Shown here: positions 1 through 7,375 of the stretch, piece after piece
How positions within the stretch are numbered: the stretch's first letter is position 1
Layout of the letters: each line of letters begins with the position of its first letter
Assembly: GCA_904386005.1 (NCBI GenBank)
Contig: CAJFKR010000016.1
Span: 1 to 38,829, forward strand
DNA from: Candidatus Flemingiibacterium merdigallinarum
GTDB taxonomy: Bacteria; Bacillota; Clostridia; Oscillospirales; CAG-272
DNA: 38,829 nt
Direction of reading: 5' to 3'
Notes under the pieces: model-generated
What the model was told of the DNA's origin: nothing
Databases searched by the model: none
The model's input: the letters and a program-made list of their open reading frames with translations, nothing else
Position numbers and translations under genes: made by a program

Positions 1-5
1 TTATT

Positions 6-65
6 AAAGTTTTCGCGGTGGGGGTCTGGGGGAGGTGCCTTTTTCAAAAGGCACTTCCCCCAGTA
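6..65. repeat. 60-bp hairpin repeat, copy 1
   Basis: This 60-bp stretch recurs at 18606-18665 with a single difference (T versus C at position 55). It contains an inverted repeat with 16-bp arms (28-43 and 46-61) and a 2-nt loop. The one difference makes a G-T pair here, so pairing in RNA is kept. A G-rich tract precedes the hairpin. There is no T-run after it, so it is not a classical intrinsic terminator. It sits about 270 bases upstream of proB and may be the tail of a larger element cut by the window edge. Confidence 0.85.
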
Positions 66-142
66 TAAGCGAACAGTTTCGCACTTTTACAATCGCCTAA
101 TTAGTTGTTAGTATTGGAGGCGCAGAATTTACTATTTTACTA

Positions 143-171
143 TTGCAATTTCGCGCGAGGTGGTTTATAAT
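143..171 (+). promoter_or_regulatory. Putative sigma-A-type promoter upstream of proB
   Basis: TTGCAA (143-148) is followed after exactly 17 bases by TATAAT (166-171). Transcription would start near 178 and give a leader of about 155 bases before proB. Nothing else recognisable lies between here and the proB start, and no good Shine-Dalgarno sequence precedes the proB ATG. Confidence 0.5.
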
Positions 172-332
172 AAATATACGCCGCTTGATTTTACTAAAGC
201 GAGCGACACTACATATATTATAATACAAACGCCGCGAAATGGGAATAGGTCGGCGAAAATTTAACAAAAAAATAACCTCTCTGGAAAGGAAGCTTTGCCG
301 CTGCCGGTCAAAGCTAAAAATAATCAACTATC

Positions 333-1127
333 ATGAGCATACTCGATAAAAAAAGCCGCATTGTCGTTAAAATCGGCTCTAACACGCTGACACATTCGAC
401 CGGAAAATTGAATCTGCGCCGCATGGAGACTTTAGTGCGCACGCTCTCCGATTTCTGCAACTCGGGCCACGAAATAATTCTCGTAAGCTCGGGCGCGGTC
501 GCGGCGGGCATATCGAAGCTCGGACTCACCAGCCGTCCGACCGAAACCGAGCGCAAGATGGCGCTTGCCGCCGTCGGTCAGGCCGAGCTTATGCAGGTGT
601 ACGAGCGTCTGTTCGCCGCGTACGGGCACACGGTCGGGCAGATACTTATGACCAAGGACGTAATCGACAACCCGACCCGCCGCGCGGCCGCCGAGAGCAC
701 CTTCCGCGAGCTGCTCGGCTACGGCTGCATACCGATAGTCAACGAGAACGACTCGGTGTCGAGCGAGGAGATAAAATTCGGCGGCAACGACACGCTGTCG
801 GCATATGTAGCGCTTGTCTGCTCGGCGAATATACTAATAAATCTATCCGACGTAGACGGACTATATAACTGCGACCCGAGAAAAAATCCCGACGCGAAGC
901 TCATCAGCCGGGTCGATACAATAGACGATTCTATCATAGCCTGCGCCGGAGGCGCAGGCTCGGAGCGCGGTACCGGCGGTATGATAACCAAAATTAAAGC
1001 CGCGCAGATCGCGACCTCAGCTGGAATACCGATGCTCATTGTCAACGGTAAGAATCCGGACGTGCTGTACGAAATCAGCGACGGCAAGCACATCGGCACA
1101 TATTTCGCCGCGAAGCGTGAGGAATGA
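333..1127 (+). CDS. proB: Glutamate 5-kinase, short form without PUA domain
   Basis: Glutamate 5-kinase phosphorylates L-glutamate to gamma-glutamyl phosphate, the first step of proline synthesis in the cytoplasm. The amino-acid kinase fold is complete: VVKIGSNTL at residues 11-19 (nucleotide phosphate), VSSGAVAAG at 51-59, the glutamate-binding NEND at 137-140, SDVDGLY near 172-178 and GTGGMITKIKAA near 213-224. At 264 aa it ends after the kinase domain and lacks the C-terminal PUA domain of the roughly 370-aa enzymes, as in many short bacterial forms. The usual partner proA is not adjacent; the next gene encodes an unrelated YitT-type protein 16 bases on. The ATG at 333 is the only sensible start, but no Shine-Dalgarno sequence precedes it. 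A 23-bp perfect hairpin lies inside the coding sequence at 938-960. Confidence 0.93.
   Translation: MSILDKKSRIVVKIGSNTLTHSTGKLNLRRMETLVRTLSDFCNSGHEIILVSSGAVAAGISKLGLTSRPTETERKMALAAVGQAELMQVYERLFAAYGHTVGQILMTKDVIDNPTRRAAAESTFRELLGYGCIPIVNENDSVSSEEIKFGGNDTLSAYVALVCSANILINLSDVDGLYNCDPRKNPDAKLISRVDTIDDSIIACAGGAGSERGTGGMITKIKAAQIATSAGIPMLIVNGKNPDVLYEISDGKHIGTYFAAKREE
938..960. repeat. GGA-loop palindrome inside proB
   Basis: The sequence has perfect 10-bp arms (938-947 and 951-960) around a GGA triloop. It encodes the Gly/Ala-rich loop ACAGGAGS of ProB (residues 203-210), just before the conserved GTGGM. The loop type matches the intergenic hairpin family at 13498-14030, but there is no GTGG foot next to it, so membership is uncertain. 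Confidence 0.5.
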
Positions 1128-1143
1128 TGTCAATAAATGAGGA

Positions 1144-2163
1144 GTGATACCAATATCGGACAAGGATGAGAAGCCTGTCAATATGAATGAGTCGGAAAGC
1201 CGGCAGTCGGAAAGCCGGCAGTCGGAAAACCGGCAGTCAGAAAGCCGGCAGTCAGAAAGCCGGCAGTCGGAAAATCAGCATCCACAAATCCGGCAGCCGA
1301 CCGACAAATCCAGCTCATGGCTTTCGAAGCTAATATACGAATACGCGATGTGCGTCGCCGGAGCGCTGCTCGTCGCGCTCGGGGCATATTTCTTCAAGTT
1401 CCCGAACAACTTTTCGATCGGAGGAGTCAGCGGAATCTCAGTCGTGCTCGGTAGCTACTTCGGTCTGTCAAGCGCCAGCGACATCTCGGCGGTCATAAAC
1501 ATAGCTATGCTGGTGCTCGGATTCGCGGTCCTCGGGCGGGGCTGCGGAGCAAAGACTGTTGTTGGCAGTCTTGTAATGTCGGGCGCGCTGATAGTGCTTG
1601 AACGCTTTATACCGCTCGACAAGCCGCTGACGGGTGAGCCGTTTCTCGAGCTGATGTTCGCGATAATCCTGCCAGCCGCCGGCTCGGCGTTACTGTTCAA
1701 CTGCGGCGGCAGCACCGGCGGTACCGACATCATCGCGATGATACTGCGCAGCAAGACGAGTCTTAATATCGGCACGGGGCTGTTTATAAGCGACATCGGA
1801 ATTACGCTGCTGTCGTTTCTGTTCGGCGTCGAGACCGGACTGTATTCAGTACTCGGACTGATACTCAAGACCTTCTGCGTCGACATATTCATAGACGGGA
1901 TCAACCGCTGCAAATGCTTTTCGATTATCACCGACGCGCCGGACGAGGTGTCGGATTTCATCACCCGCGAGCTCGGTCGCAGCTGCACGATACTCGAGGG
2001 CATGGGCGGCTACACCCACACTCGCAAGTATCTGATAACCGCCGCGATGCGCAGATATCAGGCGGCAAGGCTTCAGCGCTATCTCAAGGAGCATCATCCC
2101 GAGACGTTTATGATGGTGACCGATTCAAGCGAAATTATAGGCAAGGGCTTCAGGGGCTTCTGA
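1144..2163 (+). CDS. YitT family membrane protein (YitT + DUF2179)
   Basis: This is a multi-pass inner-membrane protein of the YitT/DUF161 family with a C-terminal cytoplasmic DUF2179 domain; its molecular function is unknown. Five or so hydrophobic segments follow residue 60, including the CVAGALLVALGAYFF, IAMLVLGFAVLG, LMFAIILPAAGSALLF and LLSFLFGVETGLYSVLGLIL regions. The family's glycine-rich FSIGGVSGIS and GGSTGGTDIIAM motifs are present. The C-terminal approximately 80 residues (LGRSCTILEGMGGYT to the end) match DUF2179. The N-terminus is unusual: six copies of a 5-residue unit (SESRQ type) precede the first membrane segment. The start is uncertain. GTG at 1144 opens the frame but has only a badly spaced GAGG; ATG at 1183, just before the repeat, is a plausible alternative. 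Confidence 0.85.
   Translation: MIPISDKDEKPVNMNESESRQSESRQSENRQSESRQSESRQSENQHPQIRQPTDKSSSWLSKLIYEYAMCVAGALLVALGAYFFKFPNNFSIGGVSGISVVLGSYFGLSSASDISAVINIAMLVLGFAVLGRGCGAKTVVGSLVMSGALIVLERFIPLDKPLTGEPFLELMFAIILPAAGSALLFNCGGSTGGTDIIAMILRSKTSLNIGTGLFISDIGITLLSFLFGVETGLYSVLGLILKTFCVDIFIDGINRCKCFSIITDAPDEVSDFITRELGRSCTILEGMGGYTHTRKYLITAAMRRYQAARLQRYLKEHHPETFMMVTDSSEIIGKGFRGF
1191..1280 (+). repeat. 15-bp in-frame minisatellite, six copies
   Basis: Six consecutive 15-bp units (GTCGGAAAGCCGGCA type) start at 1191, 1206, 1221, 1236, 1251 and 1266. They differ only at a few G/A positions, and the last is more degenerate. They encode a hydrophilic SESRQ-like repeat at the cytoplasmic N-terminus of the YitT protein. 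A multiple-of-three period keeps the frame open when copy number changes. Confidence 0.9.
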
Positions 2164-2409
2164 CGGGCGTCTGCGGCTGTAAGCGGGGAATGAACTTCCG
2201 GCTGATTACAGCGTTTCACATCTATTATTGAACAATCAAAACATTACAGAACCATAAGAGAAGTGATATATTGCTGCCTCGCCGTGAAGACTATGAGGAA
2301 CGCTTTGACAGCGCGCGTTTCCTCCAACGCGACAATTATTGTGATTTTCTTTTTCGGACCGATATGATATACTGATATTGGCAGATTGATTTTGCATTAT
2401 TATGACCAT
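2164..2409. other. Gene-free stretch upstream of the structured repeat
   Basis: No credible gene is visible here. An imperfect hairpin (2293-2322, GAGGAACGC pairing with GCGTTTCCTC, one bulge) lies in the middle and could end the yitT transcript, although no T-run follows. A possible extended -10 (TGATATACT, 2364-2372) lies downstream but lacks a good -35 box. Confidence 0.4.
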
Positions 2410-2529
2410 GACTTTGCAAAAGCAGAGTCCACCTCTTTAATGTCGATGTTTTGTGGCGGTTTGCGAGGCAAATCGCGGTCTGTGACCGCGAAGTCACAAA
2501 ACTCGTAGTCTGAAAATTCATTTTCAGAC
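2410..2529 (-). repeat. 120-bp four-hairpin cassette, copy A (inverted)
   Basis: Read on the minus strand, this segment aligns end to end with 31568-31690. It contains four hairpins. On plus coordinates these are 2508-2529 (10-bp arms), 2474-2490 (CGCGGTC/GACCGCG), 2460-2472 (TTTGC/GCAAA) and 2410-2429 (8-bp arms with one mismatch). The linkers ACGAGTTTTGTGACTTCG and CCGCCACAAAACATCGACA are identical in both copies. In the second hairpin two base pairs differ between copies and both stay complementary. The copy ends 34 bases before the next gene. Confidence 0.85.
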
Positions 2530-2563
2530 TTAATAACAATTATTCCGAAGGAGAGTATTTATT

Positions 2564-3070
2564 ATGAGTATGAACCTCGTACACCGTGAACCTGATTTTG
2601 AGAATATCGCGCGCGTACTGCGCTGCGAGGCGCCGATGCGCGACACGCTGTTCGAGTTCTTCATGAATCCGGACGTATACGTCGAAGCCGCCGGCCCGTG
2701 CCCCAGCGGAGCAGACGACGTCGGCTATCTCGCGTATATGATCAAGGTATACGCCGCCTGCGGCTACATGGGCGACATCATGGAGGACGTGATCGAGGAC
2801 ATGAAGTTCGACGGTCGTCACTCATACGAGGACAAGATCATTCCGGTCGAGGAAGCCTACCGCCGCTGGGGCGGCAGGATAGCCATACTCGGCGGGCTTG
2901 ACGTCGACTTCCTGATCCGCTCGGACGAGAATACGATAAAGCAGCGTGCGCGAGCCATGCTCGACCTCGCCCGCGACAAGGGCGGCTACGCGCTCGGCTC
3001 GGGCAACAGCATTCCGGCGTACATACCGAAGGGGCATCATTTTGCAATGACCTCGGCGGTTGCAGAATAG
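2564..3070 (+). CDS. URO-D/methyltransferase-like protein with internal deletion
   Basis: The 168-residue product looks like the two ends of a uroporphyrinogen decarboxylase-family (MtbA-like corrinoid methyltransferase) protein joined in frame. Residues 1 to about 66 (PDFENIARVLRCEAP, TLFEFFMN, DDVGYLAYMIKVYAACGY) match the usual N-terminus. From about residue 67 the sequence jumps to the C-terminal part (GDIMEDVIEDMKFDGRHSYED, GGRIAILGGLDVDFLIR, GGYALGSGNSIPAYIP). Family members are about 340-370 aa, so roughly 170-200 central residues, most of the barrel, are missing. The join falls at a CGY/CGN-type motif (2759-2767), where both segments would encode Cys-Gly. The frame is open and AAGGAG sits 10 bases before the ATG, so it may still be translated. 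It is either a decayed gene, a small derived protein or an assembly collapse. Catalysis by the full-length mechanism seems unlikely. Confidence 0.7.
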   Translation: MSMNLVHREPDFENIARVLRCEAPMRDTLFEFFMNPDVYVEAAGPCPSGADDVGYLAYMIKVYAACGYMGDIMEDVIEDMKFDGRHSYEDKIIPVEEAYRRWGGRIAILGGLDVDFLIRSDENTIKQRARAMLDLARDKGGYALGSGNSIPAYIPKGHHFAMTSAVAE

Positions 3071-3082
3071 TTAGGAGCGAGA

Positions 3083-3122
3083 AGCGAGGAGTTGAACTCC
3101 TCCTTATATTATACTCCTCGCT
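3083..3122 (+). terminator. Hairpin with two alternative pairings, before mreB-like gene
   Basis: AGCGAGGAGT (3083-3092) can pair with ACTCCTCGCT (3113-3122) as a 10-bp stem followed by GAATTTTC. Alternatively its GAGGAGT part can pair with the nearer ACTCCTC (3096-3102) as a tight 7-bp hairpin. The two structures exclude each other. The outer one could work as a weak terminator for the URO-D-like gene. Confidence 0.5.
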
Positions 3123-3192
3123 GAATTTTCGCAAGACATAAACCACCCGCAAAAAAACTACAACACAAAACCTATAGAAAGGCTGGCATTTG

Positions 3193-4131
3193 ATGGCGGT
3201 AACGATTGGACTTGATTTCGGCTGCGGCAGCACCGAGATATATGTAAAGGGAAAGGGAATAGTGCTGCGCGAGCCGTCTGTCGCGGCGGTAGATACCGAG
3301 GGCAACGTCATTGCCGCGGGCGTGGAGGCTCTGCTGATACGCGGCAGAGCTCCCGGCTCGGTGACGCTCCGGCGCCCGATGCGCGACAGCGTGATAAGCG
3401 ACTTCAATCTTTGCGCCGAGCTGCTCGACCGATTCCTTGAGCTGGCAGCTCCGCACCACACAAAGCAGGTCGTGATCGCGACCAAGTGCGGCATTGGCGG
3501 CGAGAACCGCGAGCTTATCAAAAACGCTCTGCTCGATTGTAGGGTTTCGAACGTCGAGTTTGTCGACGCGCCGCTCGCCGCTCTGCGCGGCTGCGAGCTT
3601 TCTGACAGTGACGGTATAATAATCTGCGATATCGGCGCGGGCTCAATCGAGACTTCATATATCCGCGACGGCGACATACTGCGCACCGAAACCTACTTCG
3701 GCGGCGGCAGCGAAGCCGACCAGTCGATATGCGACTATATGCACCGGAGGTATGGGCTTGTTATGACTCAGCAGGACGCGTGCGCGGCAAAGCAGCTGCT
3801 CGATATGAATAACGTCGAGCGCAGGATAGCTCTGACCGGACGCGACTCGTCGACCGGTATGCCGCGCCGGATTGAAATAAGGTCGTCCGAGCTGATACAC
3901 GCCGCCGCTCCGCAAATCAAAGGCGCGTCGGACAACATCGCCGCGGTGCTGTCGAACCTGCCGCGCTACGCGGGAAAGGCGGCGTCGGCGGGCAGTCTTG
4001 TCTTGGTAGGCGGCGGCGCGCTGCTTTCGGGAATCGCCGAATACATAACCGAGGCGGTCGGCATGGAGGCGATTGTGGCCGAGGCTCCGGCTGACGCGAT
4101 AGCGCGCGGGCTCGGGCAGCTGATCGAATAG
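3193..4131 (+). CDS. Divergent MreB/Mbl-like actin homologue
   Basis: MreB-family proteins polymerise under the cell membrane with ATP and guide cell-wall synthesis in rod-shaped cells. The fold is recognisable: phosphate-1 loop GLDFGCGST (residues 6-14), the KGKGIVLREPSVAAVD strand typical of MreB (20-34), phosphate-2 loop DIGAGSIETS (146-155) and the adenosine motif VGGGALLSGIAEYI (272-285). At 312 aa it is shorter than usual MreB (about 330-345). Key places differ from canonical MreB: the phosphate-1 Thr-Ala-Asn is Cys-Gly-Ser, and the EEPMAA segment holding the catalytic Glu reads VDAPLAA. ATP turnover may therefore be altered. ATG 3193 is preferred over the TTG directly before it; AAAGG lies about 11 bases upstream. 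It has its own leader and is not next to mreC/mreD, so it is more likely a paralogue than the housekeeping mreB. Confidence 0.82.
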   Translation: MAVTIGLDFGCGSTEIYVKGKGIVLREPSVAAVDTEGNVIAAGVEALLIRGRAPGSVTLRRPMRDSVISDFNLCAELLDRFLELAAPHHTKQVVIATKCGIGGENRELIKNALLDCRVSNVEFVDAPLAALRGCELSDSDGIIICDIGAGSIETSYIRDGDILRTETYFGGGSEADQSICDYMHRRYGLVMTQQDACAAKQLLDMNNVERRIALTGRDSSTGMPRRIEIRSSELIHAAAPQIKGASDNIAAVLSNLPRYAGKAASAGSLVLVGGGALLSGIAEYITEAVGMEAIVAEAPADAIARGLGQLIE

Positions 4132-4197
4132 GCGAAAAATTTCATTGACGCCCGAGTCTACATAAAGCATATCCATATCTCGAATTGCTGAATTCAG

Positions 4198-4227
4198 GCG
4201 GGCGAATATGTCCGCTTGTTTTGTTTT
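4198..4227 (+). terminator. Probable intrinsic terminator of the mreB-like gene
   Basis: GCGGGC (4198-4203) pairs with GTCCGC (4210-4215), including one G-T pair, around a 6-nt loop. It can extend two pairs outward. A T-rich tract (TTGTTTTGTTTT, 4216-4227) follows. It lies 67 bases after the stop codon. Confidence 0.6.
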
Positions 4228-4249
4228 GGCTGTCTTTTTGCCGTAGTAC

Positions 4250-4278
4250 TTGACAAGCCGCGGTCGATGTGGTATAAT
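4250..4278 (+). promoter_or_regulatory. Consensus promoter driving the GH127 gene
   Basis: TTGACA (4250-4255), a spacer of exactly 17 bases, and TATAAT (4273-4278) match the housekeeping consensus in full. A TGG just before the -10 also forms an extended -10. Transcription should start near 4285, giving a leader of about 38 bases before the GH127 start. Confidence 0.9.
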
Positions 4279-4322
4279 GTAGCAAATTTCGGACGCCGAC
4301 ACAAAGAAAGGTTGATAATATT

Positions 4323-6326
4323 ATGTCAAAGGCAATTGATTCACTGTACGAAGCAGGCTCGGTAAACATAAAGCGGGTCGATACCGACAAGCTCTTCACC
4401 GACCCGGGCGCGGAGTACAACTTTACGGGTGTGCTTGACAAGGCGATACGCTTCATTGAGGACTTCCAGCTGCTCGACGCGGAGAATTGGGCGCGTTTTG
4501 TCGAACAGTTCCGCAATCCGAGCGACACTGCCGACGCCGGATGGCGCGGCGAATATTGGGGCAAGATGATGCGCGGCGCGGCGTTTGTCTATGCCTACAC
4601 GAAAAATCCCGCGCTCTACAAGACTCTGACCGACACAGTCGAGGATATGCTGACCGCAGAAGACGAACTCGGCAGAATCGCGAGCTACAAGCCTGACGGC
4701 GAGTTCCGCGGCTGGGACATCTGGTGCCGCAAGTACGTGCTGCTCGGTATGCAGTATTATCTCGAGATTTGCGAGGACAAGGAGCTTGGTGACCGTATAA
4801 TTTCGTCGATGTGCCGTCAGGTGGACTATCTCATGTCAAAGCTCGGACCGGCGAGCGAGGGCAAGACTCCGATCACCAAGGCTACGAACAACTGGCGCGG
4901 ACTGAACTCGTCGTCGCTGCTCGAGCCGGTGGTGCGGCTGTACGACCTGACCGGTGCGGCGAAGTATCTGAATTTCGCGTCGTACATAGTAAACGAGGGC
5001 GGAACATCGGTCGCGAACATCTTCCAGCTGGCGCTCGAGGACAAGACCGACCCGTATCAGTACCCGGTGACAAAGGCATACGAGATGATGTCCTGCTTCG
5101 AGGGACTGCTCGAATACTACCGTGCGACCGGCGAGGAGCGTTGGAGACGCGCGGTCGTCAACTTCGGACGGAGACTGCTCGCGACCGACATCACGATAAT
5201 CGGCAGCGCGGGCTGCACGCACGAGCTGCTCGACCACTCGGCGGCGCGTCAGTGCGACACCGCGTATTCGGGAATCATGCAGGAGACCTGCGTGACGGTC
5301 ACATGGATGAAGTTCTGCTGGCAGCTCCTGATGCTGACCGGCGAGTCGGTATGGGCGGACGCTATCGAGCAGTCGCTCTACAACGCGTATCTCGGCGCGG
5401 TGAATACCGAGAAGATAGTAGACACTATCACCCTGTCGCGCTATCCGGACGCGATACCGGCGGCGCTACCGTTTGACAGCTACTCGTCGCTGCTGCCGAA
5501 CACGCGCGGGCGCGGTATCGGCGGGCTCAAGGTTATGCCCGACCATCACTATTACGGCTGCTGCGCCTGCATAGGCTCGGCGGGAATCGGTCTTATATCG
5601 AAGCTGTCGCTGATGCCGAGCGAGACCGGCGCGGCGCTGAATCTGTACATTCCGGGCACAATGAAGTCAAAGACGCCGTCCGGCGGTCGGCTCTCGCTGA
5701 AGCTCGACACCGAATATCCGGCGGGCGGCAGAGTGGACATCACGTTAGGACTGGACGAGGCAGAGAGCTTCGAGCTCGCGCTGCGGATTCCGGCATGGAG
5801 CGAGCACAGCGAGCTTTACATAAACGGCGAGGCGGCAGATGTTACGTCGGGCTACACGAAGATTGACCGCGTTTGGTCGGACGGCGACAGGATTTCGCTG
5901 TCGCTCGATATGCGCGCGCGGGTGATACACGCGCCGAGATTCGGTCGAGACGTTATATTCAACAATGTCGTATGGCGCGAGGACTATATGCCGCCGGTAG
6001 TTGTAGAAGAAGCTCCCGACGCGAAGTTCCACATAGCGATTCGCCGCGGTCCGCTGGTTCTGGCACGCGACGCGCGTCTCGGTGAAGATGTGGACGAGCC
6101 GGTCGACATCAAATACGACCGCGACGGTATAGTCGAGCTTGAGCCGATTTCGGCGGTGGGATTCGACACGATAGTAGCCTATCGCGTACCGCAGTGTCAC
6201 GGCGACAGCTTCCGTGTGGTCGACTACTCATCCGCCGGCAAGACCTGGAACGACGAAAGCAAATACGCCTGCTGGCTGCCGACAAGATGCGGGTACGACC
6301 CGCGGCAAAAGTCAGGGTTAGCTTGA
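4323..6326 (+). CDS. GH127-family glycosidase (beta-L-arabinofuranosidase-like)
   Basis: GH127 (DUF1680) enzymes release beta-L-arabinofuranose from plant glycans and glycoproteins. They use a cysteine nucleophile held by a zinc site with one Glu and three Cys. The 667-residue protein has the alpha/alpha-barrel and C-terminal beta domains of the family. The expected zinc and catalytic residues are visible: ETC at 321-323, and the CC pair at 413-414 in YYGCCACIGSAGIG. Other family features are GEYWGKMMRGAAF (76-88), SLYNAYLGA (351-359) and LRIPAWS in the beta domain. No signal peptide is present, so it should work inside the cell on imported oligosaccharides. Exact substrate (GH127, GH146 or a related subfamily) cannot be decided from sequence alone. 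The start ATG has AAAGG about 12 bases upstream and follows a consensus promoter. A TIM-barrel gene lies 192 bases downstream. Confidence 0.88.
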   Translation: MSKAIDSLYEAGSVNIKRVDTDKLFTDPGAEYNFTGVLDKAIRFIEDFQLLDAENWARFVEQFRNPSDTADAGWRGEYWGKMMRGAAFVYAYTKNPALYKTLTDTVEDMLTAEDELGRIASYKPDGEFRGWDIWCRKYVLLGMQYYLEICEDKELGDRIISSMCRQVDYLMSKLGPASEGKTPITKATNNWRGLNSSSLLEPVVRLYDLTGAAKYLNFASYIVNEGGTSVANIFQLALEDKTDPYQYPVTKAYEMMSCFEGLLEYYRATGEERWRRAVVNFGRRLLATDITIIGSAGCTHELLDHSAARQCDTAYSGIMQETCVTVTWMKFCWQLLMLTGESVWADAIEQSLYNAYLGAVNTEKIVDTITLSRYPDAIPAALPFDSYSSLLPNTRGRGIGGLKVMPDHHYYGCCACIGSAGIGLISKLSLMPSETGAALNLYIPGTMKSKTPSGGRLSLKLDTEYPAGGRVDITLGLDEAESFELALRIPAWSEHSELYINGEAADVTSGYTKIDRVWSDGDRISLSLDMRARVIHAPRFGRDVIFNNVVWREDYMPPVVVEEAPDAKFHIAIRRGPLVLARDARLGEDVDEPVDIKYDRDGIVELEPISAVGFDTIVAYRVPQCHGDSFRVVDYSSAGKTWNDESKYACWLPTRCGYDPRQKSGLA

Positions 6327-6358
6327 GCGAGACTGACAGATTCTGCCACATCAGTGGT

Positions 6359-6387
6359 CGGATTCAGCCGCGCAGCGGCTGAATCCG
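6359..6387. repeat. Solitary GCA-loop hairpin
   Basis: Perfect 13-bp arms (6359-6371 and 6375-6387) surround a GCA triloop. CAGTGGT lies directly 5' of the stem, resembling the AGAGTGG foot of the hairpin arrays at 13498-14030. It lies 33 bases after the GH127 stop codon and could also protect or end that transcript. No T-run follows. Confidence 0.75.
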
Positions 6388-6450
6388 AGACAGCGGCGAT
6401 GCGGGTATAATCCGAGACAGCGGCGATGCGGGTATAATCCGAGACAGCGG
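6382..6450 (+). repeat. 27-bp tandem repeat, 2.6 copies
   Basis: Identical 27-bp units occupy 6382-6408 and 6409-6435, followed by a 15-bp partial copy to 6450. The first unit begins inside the right arm of the preceding hairpin, so the array seems to have grown from it. Each full unit contains GGTATAAT across the unit border, which resembles an extended -10 box. Confidence 0.9.
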
Positions 6451-6518
6451 TTATGAATCATATAAATTTCGTGCGGCCGCGTTTACGCGGCTGCATATAA
6501 TGGCAGGAGGATTTAGTG

Positions 6519-7358
6519 ATGAGACTTTGCGCGCCGGTATACAATTACAGAAGCGCCGACGAATGGGTGGAGCGGCACATCAAGGCGGGCTACGGAGCTG
6601 CGCTCTGGCCGCTGGGCAGGGACGCCGCGGACGCCGAGATCGACGCATACGCGAAAGCCGCCGAGGACGTGGGGCTGGTAATAGCCGAGGTTGGCGCGTG
6701 GTGCAATCTGCTCGAATCGGACAAGGACAAGCGCGAGGCGAACATTTCGTATGTGACAGGTCAGCTTTTCTTAGCCGAGCGGGTCGGAGCGCGCTGCTGC
6801 GTGAACATATCCGGCTCGAAGAGCGCGCGCTGGGACGGACCGCACCGCGACAATCTGACGCCTGAAACCTACCGCGAGGTGGTCGAGACGGCGCGGCGGA
6901 TAATCGACGCGGTGAATCCGCGCCGCGCCTGCTTCGCGTTCGAGTGTATGCCGTTCATGTACCCGCACACCGCAAAGTCGCAGGCCGCGCTGCTTTCAGA
7001 CGTCGCTCGCGACGGCTTCGCGGTACACGCCGACCTCTGCAATCTTGTGAACACAATCGACTACTACTACAACACCGCGCCGCTCTGCCGCGAGTTTATC
7101 GGTAGCTTCGGCGACAGGATACGTTCGGTTCATGTCAAGGACATAAAGCTCGATGAGGCGGCGACGATGAAGGTTATCGAGGTGCCGCTCGGAGAGGGCT
7201 TTTTCGACCACAAATCGCTGCTTGTCGAGTGTGCGAAGCTGGATGCCGACCTGCCGATGGTGCTCGAGCATCTCGGCTCCGAAGCCGAATATACCGCCGC
7301 CGCGGCAAGGTTGCGCGAATATGCCGGCGAGCTGGGACTTGAATTTGTACGGCTGTAA
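6519..7358 (+). CDS. Sugar isomerase/epimerase-like TIM barrel (AP endonuclease family 2)
   Basis: The 280-residue product belongs to the xylose isomerase-like TIM-barrel superfamily, whose members isomerise or epimerise sugars and related ketoses with a divalent metal. Metal-site residues expected of the fold are present: Glu in FECMPF (near 148), HADLCNL (near 176-182), HVKDIKL (near 206-212) and a C-terminal Glu in VLEHL. The family is broad and the substrate cannot be assigned; its place after the arabinofuranosidase gene suggests handling of the released sugar. There is no signal peptide. GGAGG sits 8 bases before ATG 6519, and the GTG just upstream is less likely. The gene is separated from the GH127 gene by a hairpin and tandem repeats, so co-transcription is possible but not certain. 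Confidence 0.8.
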   Translation: MRLCAPVYNYRSADEWVERHIKAGYGAALWPLGRDAADAEIDAYAKAAEDVGLVIAEVGAWCNLLESDKDKREANISYVTGQLFLAERVGARCCVNISGSKSARWDGPHRDNLTPETYREVVETARRIIDAVNPRRACFAFECMPFMYPHTAKSQAALLSDVARDGFAVHADLCNLVNTIDYYYNTAPLCREFIGSFGDRIRSVHVKDIKLDEAATMKVIEVPLGEGFFDHKSLLVECAKLDADLPMVLEHLGSEAEYTAAAARLREYAGELGLEFVRL

Positions 7359-7375
7359 TTTTTGAAAATTAAAAA

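Noticed and set aside
6-65. Intrinsic terminator
   Set aside because: The hairpin is strong but has no T-run on either strand, and the identical second copy points to a dispersed repeat instead.
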